The notes beneath the pieces are model-generated. The model ran no database searches. It was not told where the DNA came from and was given only the letters and a program-made list of their open reading frames with translations. Position numbers and translations under genes: made by a program. This document shows positions 31,201-40,588 of a stretch of 64,000 nucleotides of DNA, in pieces. Every line of letters starts with the position of its first letter. The stretch's first letter is position 1. The stretch spans positions 62,001 through 126,000 of the forward strand of contig NZ_SJXM01000006.1 in assembly GCF_004336805.1 (NCBI RefSeq), given 5' to 3'. This DNA comes from Aeromicrobium sp. IC_218. Its GTDB lineage: Bacteria; Actinomycetota; Actinomycetes; Propionibacteriales; Nocardioidaceae.

Positions 31201-33578
31201 GACAGGTGCGTGGGCTGCGGGTGGGTCTTGTGCGAGTCGTCGGAGCGCACCTGGTCCTGCTCGCCGCCCTCGGCACCCCCGTGAGAGTGCGGGACCGACG
31301 GGGTCAGCCACACCACCACCGACTTGTAGGTCGGCTGGTTGCTCTTGAGCGCCGTGGAGTCCAGGGGCACCAGGACGTTCGCCTCGGGGTAGTAGGCGCC
31401 GACGGTGCCGCGCGGGACGTCGTACTCGACGACGCGGAAGCGGTCGGCGCAGCGCTCGACGTCGTCCTCCTCCCAGCACGTGTGGATGTCGACGAAGTCG
31501 CCCGGCTCCAGGCCGTGCGCGGCGACGTCCTCGCGGTGCATGAACACCACGTGGCGGCCGCCCTCGATGCCGCGGTAGCGGTCGGAGGTGCCGTAGATCG
31601 TGGTGTTGAACTGGTCGTGGCTGCGCATCGTGTGCAGCAGGAGGTGGCCCTCGGGGACGTTGAGCACCTCGATCGGCGAGACCTCGAACTCGCCCTTGCC
31701 GGACTCCGTCTCGAACGAGCGCGAGTCGCGCGGCGGGTGGGGCAGCAGGAAGCCGCCCTGCTTGCGGCAGCGCGCGTTGTAGTCCTCGCAGCCGGCCACC
31801 ACGCGCGAGATGTGGTCGCGGATGATGTCGTAGTCGTCCTTCATCGACAGCCAGTCGATGCCGAGGCGGTCGGCGCCGCCCTCGGTGTCGGCGAGGGTCG
31901 CGGCGGCGATGCCGGCGACGATCGCGACCTCCGAGCGCAGGTGCGGGCTGGCCGGCTCGAGCGGTCCGTGCGAGGCGTGGACCGCGCAGACGGAGTCCTC
32001 GACCGTGATGATCTGCTCGCCCGACGCCTGGACGTCCTTCTCGGTGCGGCCGAGCGTCGGGAGCAGCAGGGCCACGTCGCCGCACGTCAGGTGCGAGCGG
32101 TTGAGCTTGGTCGCGACGTGGACGGTCATCCGGGCGCGGCGCATGGCGTCGCGGGTGACGTCGGTGTCGGGGGAGGCGGTGACGAAGTTGCCGCCCAGGC
32201 CCATGAAGAACTCGACCTTGCCGTCGCGGAGGGCGCGGATGGTGTCGACGGTGTCGAGGCCCTCGTGCCGCGGCGGGTCGAAGCCGAACTCGGCCTGCAG
32301 GGAGTCCAGGAACTTCTGCGGCGGACGCTCCCAGATGCCCATCGTCCGGTCGCCCTGCACGTTGGAGTGTCCGCGGACCGGGAACAGGCCGGCGCCCTTC
32401 TTGCCCAGGTCGCCCCGGGCGAAGGCGAGGTTGCACAGCTCCTTGATGGTGGCCACCGCGTTGCGGTGCTGGGTGATGCCCATGGCCCAGCACCAGACCG
32501 TCGCCTTGGACGCCGCGAGCATGCGGGCGGCCTCGGTGATCTGGTCGCGGGTGAGCTCGGTGGCGGCCTCGACCTGGGCCCAGTCGACCTGGCGCACGTG
32601 CTCGGCCCAGTCCTGGAACCCGGTCGTGTGGGCGTCGATGAAGTCGTGGTCGAGGGCGTCCCACTCGACGATCAGGGAGCCGATGGCCTGCAGCAGCGCC
32701 AGGTCGCCGTTGGGCTTGACCGGCAGGTGCAGGTCGGCGATGTCGGTGCCGCGGCCGACGACGCCGCGCGGCTTCTGCGGGTTGCGGAAGTTGACCAGGC
32801 CGGCCTCGCGCAGCGGGTTGATCGCGATGATCTTGGCGCCGCGACGCTTGGCCACCTCGAGCGCGGACAGCATGCGCGGGTGGTTCGTGCCCGGGTTCTG
32901 CCCGGCGATGATGATGAGCTCGGCGTTGTAGACGTCGCTGATCGTCACGCTCGCCTTGCCGATGCCGATCGACTCCTGCAGCGCGATGCTCGTGGACTCG
33001 TGGCACATGTTCGAGCAGTCGGGCAGGTTGTTGGTGCCGTAGGCCCGGACGAACAGCTGGTACAGGAACGCGGCCTCGTTCGACGCGCGTCCGGACGTGT
33101 AGAAGGACGCCATGTCCGGCGAGGGCAGGCTGCGCAGCGTCGTGGCGATCTCGCGGAAGGCCTCGTCCCACGAGATCGGCTCGTAGTGCGTACCGCCGGA
33201 GCGCTTGACCATCGGGTGCGTGAGCCGGCCCTGGCGCTCGAGCCACATGTCGTCGTGCTGCTCGAGGTCGGCGATGCTGTGCCGCGCGAAGAGCTCGGGC
33301 GTCGCCCGGTCGGTGTCGCCCTCCCAGGCCACCGCCTTGGCGCCGTTCTCGCAGAACTCGGCCGTGTGGCGGTCCTTCGGCGCGGGGTCGGGCCAGGCGC
33401 AGCTCATGCAGTCGAAGCCGTCGGCCTGGTTCAGCTTCAGCAGCGTCTGCGCCGAGCGCTTGGGTCCCATGAGCGACAGCGAGCGCTCCATCGCCACGCG
33501 CACGCCGGTCACCCCCGCCGCGGCGTCCTTGGGGTCGTGGACCTTCAGCTGGGACTCGTCGATGCGGTCGTCGCTCAC
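31197..33578 (-). CDS. FdhF/YdeP family molybdopterin-dependent oxidoreductase
   Basis: A 793-residue protein of the DMSO reductase superfamily. An N-terminal Cys cluster (DCMSCAWPDP near residues 56-65 and FCENG) may hold an Fe-S centre. The molybdopterin domains follow, with MCHESTSIALQESIGIGKA near 190, GQNPGTNHPRM, and the C-terminal dinucleotide-binding domain around SHDQFNTTIYGTSDRYRG. Relatives include E. coli YdeP (acid resistance) and formate dehydrogenase-like proteins; the substrate is unknown. The CAGGAGG before the GTG supports the start. No fdhD or Moco genes lie nearby. Confidence 0.9.
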   Translation of the reverse strand: MSDDRIDESQLKVHDPKDAAAGVTGVRVAMERSLSLMGPKRSAQTLLKLNQADGFDCMSCAWPDPAPKDRHTAEFCENGAKAVAWEGDTDRATPELFARHSIADLEQHDDMWLERQGRLTHPMVKRSGGTHYEPISWDEAFREIATTLRSLPSPDMASFYTSGRASNEAAFLYQLFVRAYGTNNLPDCSNMCHESTSIALQESIGIGKASVTISDVYNAELIIIAGQNPGTNHPRMLSALEVAKRRGAKIIAINPLREAGLVNFRNPQKPRGVVGRGTDIADLHLPVKPNGDLALLQAIGSLIVEWDALDHDFIDAHTTGFQDWAEHVRQVDWAQVEAATELTRDQITEAARMLAASKATVWCWAMGITQHRNAVATIKELCNLAFARGDLGKKGAGLFPVRGHSNVQGDRTMGIWERPPQKFLDSLQAEFGFDPPRHEGLDTVDTIRALRDGKVEFFMGLGGNFVTASPDTDVTRDAMRRARMTVHVATKLNRSHLTCGDVALLLPTLGRTEKDVQASGEQIITVEDSVCAVHASHGPLEPASPHLRSEVAIVAGIAAATLADTEGGADRLGIDWLSMKDDYDIIRDHISRVVAGCEDYNARCRKQGGFLLPHPPRDSRSFETESGKGEFEVSPIEVLNVPEGHLLLHTMRSHDQFNTTIYGTSDRYRGIEGGRHVVFMHREDVAAHGLEPGDFVDIHTCWEEDDVERCADRFRVVEYDVPRGTVGAYYPEANVLVPLDSTALKSNQPTYKSVVVWLTPSVPHSHGGAEGGEQDQVRSDDSHKTHPQPTHLS

Positions 33579-33634
33579 GGGAATCGCCTCCTGCCGTCCA
33601 CGCTAACGTGCGGGCCGGGTCGGCGCGTCCCGAG

Positions 33635-34696
33635 TCAGCCGGCCTGCGGGACGGCGGCCACGCGCACCGGTGCGGCGCCTCGCGAGGCGGCCGGACGGCG
33701 GGCCAGGGAGTGCACGAACTCGCCGATCTCGTGCAGCGCGAGACGGGCCTCGGGCAGGAACGCGGCCATTTGGAAGACGTGCACCTGGCCGTCCCAGACC
33801 TGCAGCGTCGCCGGGACCCCGGCCGCGTGCAGCCGGTTGGCCATGAGCTCGGCGTCGGCCAGGACGACCTCGCGCGAGCCGACCTGCAGCAGCACCGGCG
33901 GCATGTCGTCCAGGCGCATGTCGACGGGCGAGAGCCGCGGAGCGGTGATCTTGAGCCGGGTGTCGACGTGGTCGGCCAGGTCGATCAGCCGGGCGATGGC
34001 CGCGGCCGAGAACGTGTGGCACGTGCGGGCGTTGGGGTGGGCGAGCTTGCGCGTGGGGTCGAGGTCGAGCAGCGGCGACAGGCCGACGACCCCGGCGGGG
34101 GTGCCCCACCCGGCGTCGATCGCGGCGCGGGCGACGCAGAACGCGAGGTAGCCGCCGGCCGAGTCGCCCACGAGGGTGACGTCCTCGGTGCGGACGCCCT
34201 GCTCGCGCAGCCAGCCGAGGGCGGCGACGCAGTGGGAGACGGAGTCGGCGATCGAGTGCCGGGGCATCTGGCCGTACGCGACGCTCAGCAGGGGCTGGCC
34301 GGTGCGGGTGGAGAGTCGCGACACGAGGCCGCGGTGCGTGGTGAGCCCGCAGGACAGGAAGCCGCCGCCGTGCAGGTACAGGACGACGCGTCCGCCGGGC
34401 TCGGCCGCCGGGACGTCGCGGCCGCGCACCCACTCGCCGTGGCACTCGGGCAGGTCGACGCGCTCGCTGACCGTGCCCTGGGGAACCGGGAGCAGCCGGG
34501 CACCGTGCTCGAGGACGTTGGGCGGGACGACGCGGAACGGGGTCAGCGCCCAGACGTCCAGGAGCGGACGGACGGTGGTGCGCAGGCCGAGTCCGAGCGC
34601 GCGCGAGCGCAGGCTGCGTCCGACCACCACCTCCGGCTCGGCGGCCACCTGCAGGTGGGCCGGGCGCGTGGCGGGACGGCGGGTGCGGCTGCGCAT
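33635..34696 (-). CDS. alpha/beta hydrolase (hormone-sensitive lipase-like)
   Basis: A 353-residue esterase-like protein. HGGGF near residue 110 forms the oxyanion hole and GDSAGG near 178 holds the nucleophile Ser. The acid is likely in the DAELMANRL region, and the His is in VHVFQM near 300. About 40 extra basic N-terminal residues precede the fold. The substrate is probably a short acyl ester; not determinable. AGGAGGA precedes the ATG by 6 bases. Confidence 0.87.
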   Translation of the reverse strand: MRSRTRRPATRPAHLQVAAEPEVVVGRSLRSRALGLGLRTTVRPLLDVWALTPFRVVPPNVLEHGARLLPVPQGTVSERVDLPECHGEWVRGRDVPAAEPGGRVVLYLHGGGFLSCGLTTHRGLVSRLSTRTGQPLLSVAYGQMPRHSIADSVSHCVAALGWLREQGVRTEDVTLVGDSAGGYLAFCVARAAIDAGWGTPAGVVGLSPLLDLDPTRKLAHPNARTCHTFSAAAIARLIDLADHVDTRLKITAPRLSPVDMRLDDMPPVLLQVGSREVVLADAELMANRLHAAGVPATLQVWDGQVHVFQMAAFLPEARLALHEIGEFVHSLARRPAASRGAAPVRVAAVPQAG

Positions 34697-34855
34697 GACG
34701 TCCTCCTCGTGACGTGGGCCACGTCCGGGTCACGGTAGACCCGTCACGGGCCGGTCGCCCGTCGAACGGTGACATCGACCGTGTCGGGCGTCACATGAGA
34801 GGTCCGCGGGCGGGCCCGTGCCGGGCGTCCGCCCGTCCGGCCCCACACTGGGGCG

Positions 34856-35734
34856 GTGAACGTGCTGCTCGCCATGCTCGGGGTCGTCGGGGTCTCGCTG
34901 TCCGGGCCGATCATGGCCGCCACCGCCGCGCCGGCGATGGCCATCGCGTTCTGGCGGACGGCGCTGGCCACCGCGGCCCTCGGACCGTTCGCGCTCACCC
35001 GGAGCCGGGGCGAGCTGCGTGCCCTGGACGCCCGCGGGTGGCGCACGACCGCCTTCGCCGGGCTCATGCTCGCGCTGCACTTCGCCACCTGGATCACCGC
35101 GCTGACCCTCACGTCCGTCGCGGCGGCCACGGCGCTCGTCGCGACGCAGCTGGTCTGGGTCGTGCTGGTCGAGCGGCTGCGGGGCACGCCCGTCGCACGT
35201 CCGGTCGCGCTCGGCTCGGCGGTCGCGATCGCCGGCGTGCTCGTGGTGTCGGGCGTCGACTTCAGCGTCTCGCCCGAGGCGCTGCTCGGCGACCTCTGCG
35301 CGCTGCTCGGCGGCATGTTCGCCGCCCTCTACCTCGTGGCGGGGGAGTCGGTGCGCCGCTCGCTGTCGACCACCGCCTACACCTTCGTCTGCTACGGCAT
35401 CTGCGCCGTCGCGCTGGCCGTCGCCTGCGCCGTCGGGCTCGTCCCGCTCGTCGGGTTCGACGCCGAGGACTGGCTGCTCATCGCCGCCGTGACCGTCGTG
35501 GCCCAGCTCGGCGGCCACTCGATCTTCAACCACCTGCTCGCGGTCATGAGCCCCACGGTGGTGTCGCTGTTCATCCTGCTCGAGGTGCCCGGCGCCGCCC
35601 TGCTCGCCGCGCTGCTGCTGGGCCAGACGCCGGCGTGGGGCGTCTACGTCGGGCTGGCGCTCATGCTCGCCGGCCTGGCCGTGGTCACGCTGGCCCGCCG
35701 GCCCGAGCCGGCCGAGGTGCCGCTCGCCGAGTGA
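34856..35734 (+). CDS. EamA/DMT family transporter
   Basis: A 292-residue membrane protein with ten helices in two EamA repeats. Typical features are FWRTALATAALGPFAL in the first repeat, the ALTLTSVAAATALVATQLVWVV stretch (here noted by ALTLTSVAAAT), and LGGHSIFNHLLAVMSPTVVS in the second. Substrate unknown (metabolite exporter). GTG 34856 gives the first helix; CACACT lies 6 bases before it and may be a degenerate -10. Confidence 0.85.
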   Translation: MNVLLAMLGVVGVSLSGPIMAATAAPAMAIAFWRTALATAALGPFALTRSRGELRALDARGWRTTAFAGLMLALHFATWITALTLTSVAAATALVATQLVWVVLVERLRGTPVARPVALGSAVAIAGVLVVSGVDFSVSPEALLGDLCALLGGMFAALYLVAGESVRRSLSTTAYTFVCYGICAVALAVACAVGLVPLVGFDAEDWLLIAAVTVVAQLGGHSIFNHLLAVMSPTVVSLFILLEVPGAALLAALLLGQTPAWGVYVGLALMLAGLAVVTLARRPEPAEVPLAE

Positions 35735-35815
35735 TGTGACCTGAGCCGCACGGCAGCGCCGGTTAACTGGCGGTAACCTGCCGGAGCACCGACCCCTCAG
35801 ACAGCGGAGGCCCTC

Positions 35816-37006
35816 GTGGGACGCCTTGTGAGCACCGACGGACTGACCGACATCCAGCAGGAGATCCTCAAGACCGTCCGACAGTTCGTCGACAAGGAGA
35901 TCATCCCGGTCGCGACCGAGCTGGAGCACAAGGACGAGTACCCGACCGAGATCGTCGAGGGGCTCAAGGAGCTCGGCATCTTCGGCCTCATGATCCCCGA
36001 GGAGTACGGGGGACTGGGCGAGTCGCTGCTGACCTACGCCCTCGTGGTCGAGGAGATCGCGCGCGGCTGGATGAGCGTCTCGGGCGTCATCAACACGCAC
36101 TTCATCGTGGCCTACATGCTCAAGCAGCACGGCACCGAGGAGCAGAAGCAGAAGTACCTGCCCAAGATGGCCACGGGCGAGGTCCGCGGCGCCTTCTCGA
36201 TGTCCGAGCCGTCGCTCGGCTCGGACGTCTCGGCGATCTCGACCAAGGCGACGAGGACCGACGACGGCTACGAGATCACCGGCCAGAAGATGTGGCTGAC
36301 CAACGGTGGCTCGTCCAACCTCGTCGCGGTGCTGTGCAAGACCGACGAGGGCGCCGACTCGGTCTACAGGAACATGACGACGTTCCTGGTCGAGAAGGAG
36401 CCCGGCTTCGGCGAGACGGCTCAGGGCGTCACGGTGCCCGGCAAGATCGACAAGATGGGCTACAAGGGCATCGACACCACCGAGATGATCCTGGAGAAGC
36501 ACCGGATCAGTGCCGACCAGGTGCTCGGCGGCGAGCCCGGCAAGGGCTTCTACCAGATGATGGACGGCGTCGAGGTCGGCCGCGTCAACGTCGGCGCCCG
36601 CGCCGTCGGCATCGCCAACCGCGCCTTCGAGCTCGGCATCGCGTACGCCCAGCAGCGCGAGACGTTCGGCAAGCCGATCGCCCAGCACCAGGCCATCCTG
36701 TTCCGCCTGGCCGAGATGGCCACCAAGGTCGAGGCCGCGCACACCATGGTCGTCCGGGCCGCGCGGCTCAAGGACGCCGGCGAGCGCATGGACGTCGAGG
36801 CCGGCATGGCCAAGATGCTCGCCTCGGAGTACTGCAACGAGGTCGTCGAGGCGTCGTTCCGGATCCACGGCGGCTACGGCTACTCCAAGGAGTACGAGAT
36901 CGAGCGGCTGTACCGCGAGGCCGCGTTCATGCTCATCGGCGAGGGCACCTCGGACATCCAGAAGATGATCATCGGGCGCAACCTGCTCAAGCAGTACAAG
37001 GCCTGA
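35816..37006 (+). CDS. acyl-CoA dehydrogenase
   Basis: A 396-residue flavoprotein covering the three ACAD domains. It has the FSMSEPSLGSDVSAI motif near residue 128, KMWLTNGGSS near 158, and RETFGKPIAQHQAI near 280. The catalytic Glu is at about residue 376 in GEGTSDIQ, the short/medium-chain position. It oxidises acyl-CoA with electron transfer to ETF. GTG 35816 has GGAGG five bases upstream. Substrate chain length cannot be told. A 16-bp hairpin follows the stop. Confidence 0.92.
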   Translation: MGRLVSTDGLTDIQQEILKTVRQFVDKEIIPVATELEHKDEYPTEIVEGLKELGIFGLMIPEEYGGLGESLLTYALVVEEIARGWMSVSGVINTHFIVAYMLKQHGTEEQKQKYLPKMATGEVRGAFSMSEPSLGSDVSAISTKATRTDDGYEITGQKMWLTNGGSSNLVAVLCKTDEGADSVYRNMTTFLVEKEPGFGETAQGVTVPGKIDKMGYKGIDTTEMILEKHRISADQVLGGEPGKGFYQMMDGVEVGRVNVGARAVGIANRAFELGIAYAQQRETFGKPIAQHQAILFRLAEMATKVEAAHTMVVRAARLKDAGERMDVEAGMAKMLASEYCNEVVEASFRIHGGYGYSKEYEIERLYREAAFMLIGEGTSDIQKMIIGRNLLKQYKA

Positions 37007-37016
37007 CGACCGTCCC

Positions 37017-37052
37017 GACGGCCCGGTGGAGCACACGCTCCGCCGGGCCGTC
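37017..37052 (+). terminator. intrinsic-type terminator of the acyl-CoA dehydrogenase gene
   Basis: Arms 37017-37032 and 37037-37052 pair over 16 bp with one mismatch around the loop ACAC. It begins 10 bases after the stop. Confidence 0.65.
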
Positions 37053-37067
37053 GTCGTCCGCCGGGTC

Positions 37068-37073
37068 TACGGT
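37068..37073 (+). promoter_or_regulatory. -10 element (TACGGT), leaderless promoter
   Basis: TACGGT ends 6 bases before the ATG at 37080. Confidence 0.5.
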
Positions 37074-37079
37074 GGCGCC

Positions 37080-37559
37080 ATGGCTGAGATCTTCTCCCTG
37101 CAGTTCCCGCAGTCGCTGGGCACGTTCGAGCACTACGCGGACGCCCAGAAGGCCGTCGACCACCTGGCCGACCACGACTTCCCGGTCGAGAACGTGCTGG
37201 TCGTCGGCACCGACCTGAAGCAGGTCGAGCGCATCACCGGTCGGCTCACCTGGGGCCGGGTCATCCTGGCCGGCATCGCGTCCGGCGTCTGGCTGGGCCT
37301 GTTCGTCGGCCTGCTGCTCGGTCTGTTCGCCGAGCCCGGCAGCTGGCTGGGCACCGTGGCCAGCGCGGCCGCCTTCGGCGCCGTGTTCGGCGCGGTCTGG
37401 GCGGCGATCGGCTACGCGTTCACCCGCGGTCGGCGCGACTTCAGCTCGGTGCAGCAGATCCGTCCCTCGCGCTACGAGGTGCTGGTCGAGCACAAGCACC
37501 TGCCGCAGGCCCAGCAGCTGCTCGGCCAGCTGCCCGGGTACCGCGCCACCGATCTCTGA
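37080..37559 (+). CDS. general stress protein 17M-like membrane protein
   Basis: A 159-residue protein with an N-terminal soluble segment (TFEHYADAQKAVDHLADHDFP, the GSP17M pattern) and a Gly-rich double membrane helix near residues 62-105 (GLFVGLLLGLFAEPGS, FGAVFGAVWAAIGYAF). It ends with the repeated soluble pattern (RYEVLVEHKHLPQAQQLL). The family is known from Bacillus stress regulons but the function is not known. Leaderless start. Confidence 0.8.
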   Translation: MAEIFSLQFPQSLGTFEHYADAQKAVDHLADHDFPVENVLVVGTDLKQVERITGRLTWGRVILAGIASGVWLGLFVGLLLGLFAEPGSWLGTVASAAAFGAVFGAVWAAIGYAFTRGRRDFSSVQQIRPSRYEVLVEHKHLPQAQQLLGQLPGYRATDL

Positions 37560-37643
37560 CCCGCGTGTGGGGTGGTCCACACGCACCGCGGGACGTCCGT
37601 GCGCCAGGATGACGAGGGCACACCCGCGAGCGTGAGGACATCC

Positions 37644-38678
37644 ATGGGCAAGACGAACCCGGGCAACTTCTTCGAGGACTTCACCGTCGGCCAGGTGATC
37701 GAGCACGCCACGCCGCGCACGATCACCGAGGGCGACCGGGCGCTGTACGGCGCGCTGTACCCGACCCGGTTCGCGATCCCGTCGTCGGCGCCGTTCGCCG
37801 CGTCCGTGGGGCTCTCGCCCGCGCCGGTCGAGGAGCTGCTCGCCTTCCACGTCGCCTTCGGCAAGACCGTCCCGGACGTGTCGCTGAACGCGGTGGCGAA
37901 CCTGGGCTACGCCGAGTGCCGCTTCCACCGCCCGGTCGTGCCCGGCGACACCCTCAGCACCCGCTCGGAGGTCATCGGCCTCAAGCAGAACAGCAACGGA
38001 CGCACCGGCGTCGTCTACGTGCGCTCCACGGCCACGAACCAGCGCGGCGAGGTGGCGCTGGACTGGGTCCGCTGGGTCATGGTGCACAAGCGCGACCAGG
38101 ACGCCCCGGCGCCCGAGACCGTCGTGCCCGACCTCGCGAAGGTCGTCGACCCGGCCGACCTCGTGCTGCCCGAGGGTCTCGACTTCTCCGGCTACGACGT
38201 CGCCGCCGCGGGTGAGCCGCACCGGCTCGGTGACTACGAGGTCGGCGAGAAGATCGACCACGTCGACGGCGTCACGCTCACCGACGCCGAGCACATGATG
38301 GCGACCCGGCTGTGGCAAAACACCGCCAAGGTCCACTTCGACGTCCAGGCCCGCCCCGACGGCCGGCGCCTGGTCTACGGCGGTCACGTCATCTCGCTGG
38401 CCCGCGCGCTGTCGTTCAACGGGCTGGCCAACGCCCAGCTCGTGGCCGCGATCAACGGTGGCTCGCACGCGGCCCCGGCCTACGCCGGCGACACGATCCA
38501 CGCGTGGTCCGAGGTGCTCGACACCGCCGAGACGTCCGCGCCGGGCGTCGGCGCCCTGCGCCTGCGGCTGGTGGCGACCAAGGGGCGTGACGAGTCGATG
38601 ACGCTGCGCGGCGACTCCGGCAAGTACGCCGAGGGCGTCCTGCTGGACCTCGACCTGTGGGCGCTGGTGCCGCGGTGA
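37644..38678 (+). CDS. MaoC-family dehydratase, double hotdog (mesaconyl-CoA hydratase-like)
   Basis: A 344-residue protein with two hotdog domains. The first opens with NFFEDFTVGQVIEHATPRTITEGD (noted by FEDFTVGQ) and the second with GDYEVGEKIDHVDGVTLTDAEHMM. The DxxNP-H dyad of R-hydratases appears only partly (GDRALYGALYPTRF), as in the mesaconyl/beta-methylmalyl-CoA dehydratase group. Role in acyl-CoA or C5 metabolism is probable, the exact substrate unknown. GTGAGGA lies upstream of the ATG. The stop overlaps the phosphatase start. Confidence 0.83.
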   Translation: MGKTNPGNFFEDFTVGQVIEHATPRTITEGDRALYGALYPTRFAIPSSAPFAASVGLSPAPVEELLAFHVAFGKTVPDVSLNAVANLGYAECRFHRPVVPGDTLSTRSEVIGLKQNSNGRTGVVYVRSTATNQRGEVALDWVRWVMVHKRDQDAPAPETVVPDLAKVVDPADLVLPEGLDFSGYDVAAAGEPHRLGDYEVGEKIDHVDGVTLTDAEHMMATRLWQNTAKVHFDVQARPDGRRLVYGGHVISLARALSFNGLANAQLVAAINGGSHAAPAYAGDTIHAWSEVLDTAETSAPGVGALRLRLVATKGRDESMTLRGDSGKYAEGVLLDLDLWALVPR

Positions 38679-39268
38679 GCGCCGAGATCTGGCTCGTCCG
38701 CCACGGCGAGACCGAGTGGAGCTCGACCGGCAAGCACACGTCCGTGACCGACCTCGACCTCACCGACGAGGGCGTCGAGGTCGCCGGGGCGCTGCGTCCG
38801 GCGCTCGGCCTGGTCGATTTCGACCACGTGCACACCAGCCCGCGGCTGCGGGCGCGTCGCACGGCCGAGCTCGCCGGGTTCCCCGACGCGCAGGTCGACG
38901 ACGACCTCGTCGAGTGGGCCTACGGCGACTACGAGGGCATCACGACGCCGCAGATCCGCGAGCGCGACCCGGGCTGGACGGTCTGGGACGGCGTCACGCC
39001 GAACGGCGAGACGCCCGCCGAAGTCGCCGCGCGGCTCGACCGGGTCGTCGAGCGCGCCGTGACCGAGGGCGGGCGCACGCTCGTGTTCGGGCACAGCCAC
39101 GCGCTGCGCGTGCTGGCTGCCCGCTGGCTCGGCCTCACGCCGCAGCGGGGCCGTCACTTCTTCCTCAGCACCGCCACGATCTCGGTGCTGGGGGAGGACC
39201 GCGGCGAGCGCGTCGTCCGGCACTGGAACGTCTCGCCGGACCAGGCGCGCCCGGGCTCGCTAGCCTGA
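38675..39268 (+). CDS. histidine phosphatase family protein
   Basis: A 197-residue phosphoglycerate mutase-like protein. The RHG motif is at residues 9-11 (WLVRHGETEW), Arg in SPRLRARRTAEL near 58, Glu in EWAYGDYEG near 83, and the second His in VFGHSHALRVL near 146. All catalytic residues are present. Similar proteins act on sugar phosphates or acid phosphatase substrates. GTG overlaps the MaoC stop by four bases. Confidence 0.9.
   Translation: MSAEIWLVRHGETEWSSTGKHTSVTDLDLTDEGVEVAGALRPALGLVDFDHVHTSPRLRARRTAELAGFPDAQVDDDLVEWAYGDYEGITTPQIRERDPGWTVWDGVTPNGETPAEVAARLDRVVERAVTEGGRTLVFGHSHALRVLAARWLGLTPQRGRHFFLSTATISVLGEDRGERVVRHWNVSPDQARPGSLA
39261..39266 (+). promoter_or_regulatory. -10 element (TAGCCT), leaderless promoter of the PHP gene
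   Basis: TAGCCT lies at the end of the phosphatase gene and ends 7 bases before the GTG at 39274. Its first bases form that gene's TAG-containing end region (stop TGA at 39266-39268). Confidence 0.5.
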
Positions 39269-39273
39269 GTCCC

Positions 39274-40107
39274 GTGCGCATCGACCTCCACACGCATTCG
39301 GACCGCTCCGACGGCACGGACTCACCGACCGAGCTGGTCGAGAACGCGGCGCGGGCCGGCCTCGACGTGGTCGCGCTGACCGACCACGACGCGACCGTCG
39401 GGTGGGACGAGGCGCAGGCCGCCGCCGACCGCGTGGGCGTCCGGCTCGTGAAGGGCCTGGAGATCTCCACCCAGCTGCAGGGCAAGAGCGTCCACCTGCT
39501 CGGCTACGAGGTCGACCCCACGCACGGCCCGCTGCTGGCCGAGCTCCAGCGCGTCCTGGACGGGCGCGACAACCGGCTGCCGCTGATCCTGGAGCGGCTC
39601 GGTGCGCTGGGCATCGAGGTCACCGCCGAGGACGTCGCCCGCTGGTCGGGCAACGCCGCCGCGTCCGGACGTCCGCACGTCGCCGACGCGCTGGTCGAGA
39701 AGGGCGTCGTCGCCAACCGCGACGAGGCGTTCGACACGCTGCTCAAGCCCGGCCGCCCGGCGTACGTCGATCGCTACGCGGCCCCGCTGCACGAGGCCGT
39801 CCGTCTGGTGCGCGAGGCCGGCGGCGTCGCCGTCGTGGCCCACCCGTGGTCGCGCGGCTCCGACCGCGTCATGACCCCGGACGCCGTGGCCGAGCTCGCC
39901 GGCCTGGGCCTGGCCGGCCTCGAGGTCGACCACAACGACCACGACGAGGACCAGCGGGCCCGCCTGCGCGCCCTCGCCGCCGACCTCGACCTCGCTGTCA
40001 CCGGGTCGAGCGACTACCACGGCACGGGCAAGATCGGCTTCCCGCTGGGCTGCCACACGACCGACCCCGAGCAGCTCGAGCGCCTGCTGCCCGGCGTGCT
40101 CGCGTGA
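39274..40107 (+). CDS. PHP domain phosphoesterase (RNase AM/TrpH-like)
   Basis: A 277-residue protein of the YciV/TrpH class. Metal-binding motifs are DLHTHSDRSDGT at residues 4-15, LTDHD near 38, the Glu in GLEIST near 66, AHPWS near 190, and SSDYHG near 247. E. coli homologue YciV is a 5'-3' exonuclease acting on 5' ends of rRNA and 3',5'-bisnucleotides. The protein here should be similar. Leaderless GTG; coupled to the next gene by a 4-base overlap. Confidence 0.88.
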   Translation: MRIDLHTHSDRSDGTDSPTELVENAARAGLDVVALTDHDATVGWDEAQAAADRVGVRLVKGLEISTQLQGKSVHLLGYEVDPTHGPLLAELQRVLDGRDNRLPLILERLGALGIEVTAEDVARWSGNAAASGRPHVADALVEKGVVANRDEAFDTLLKPGRPAYVDRYAAPLHEAVRLVREAGGVAVVAHPWSRGSDRVMTPDAVAELAGLGLAGLEVDHNDHDEDQRARLRALAADLDLAVTGSSDYHGTGKIGFPLGCHTTDPEQLERLLPGVLA

Positions 40108-40553
40108 GCGTCAGCGCGAACCAGCAGCGGCTGGTCATGAACCTGTGGCCGACCTACCGCTTCGCCGGCATCCGCATCGAGCGCATCGCGCCGGACTGGA
40201 CCGCGGTGGACGTCCGGCTGCGCGTCCGCGGACTGGCCCGCAACGCCGTCGGCACCGCGTTCGGCGGCTCGCTGTTCGCGATGGGCGACCCGTTCCTCAT
40301 GCTCATGGCGATGCGCCAGCTCGGCCCCGACTACGTCGTGTGGGACAAGCAGGCGTCGATCGACTTCGTGAAGCCCGGACGCGGCACGGTGCGCGGGCAC
40401 TTCCGGCTCGGCGCCGACGACGTCGAGGCGATGCGCAAGGCGACGGCGGACGGCGACAAGCACCTGCCGTGGTTCGAGGACGTCCTGGTCGACGAGTCCG
40501 GCGAGGTCGTCGCGCGGCTGCGCCGCCAGCTGTACGTGCGCCGCAAGCGCTGA
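40104..40553 (+). CDS. DUF4442 hotdog-fold protein
   Basis: A 149-residue protein of the DUF4442/thioesterase-like hotdog family: NLWPTYRFAGIRIERIAPDW, then RNAVGTAFGGSLFAMGDPF (the helix of the hotdog) and DKQASIDFVKPGRGTVRGHF. It may hydrolyse or bind an acyl thioester, not proved. GTG overlaps the PHP stop by four bases. Confidence 0.83.
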   Translation: MSVSANQQRLVMNLWPTYRFAGIRIERIAPDWTAVDVRLRVRGLARNAVGTAFGGSLFAMGDPFLMLMAMRQLGPDYVVWDKQASIDFVKPGRGTVRGHFRLGADDVEAMRKATADGDKHLPWFEDVLVDESGEVVARLRRQLYVRRKR

Positions 40554-40588
40554 CCCCCGCTGTCCCCGCCCGGGTGCACCCTGGAGGC

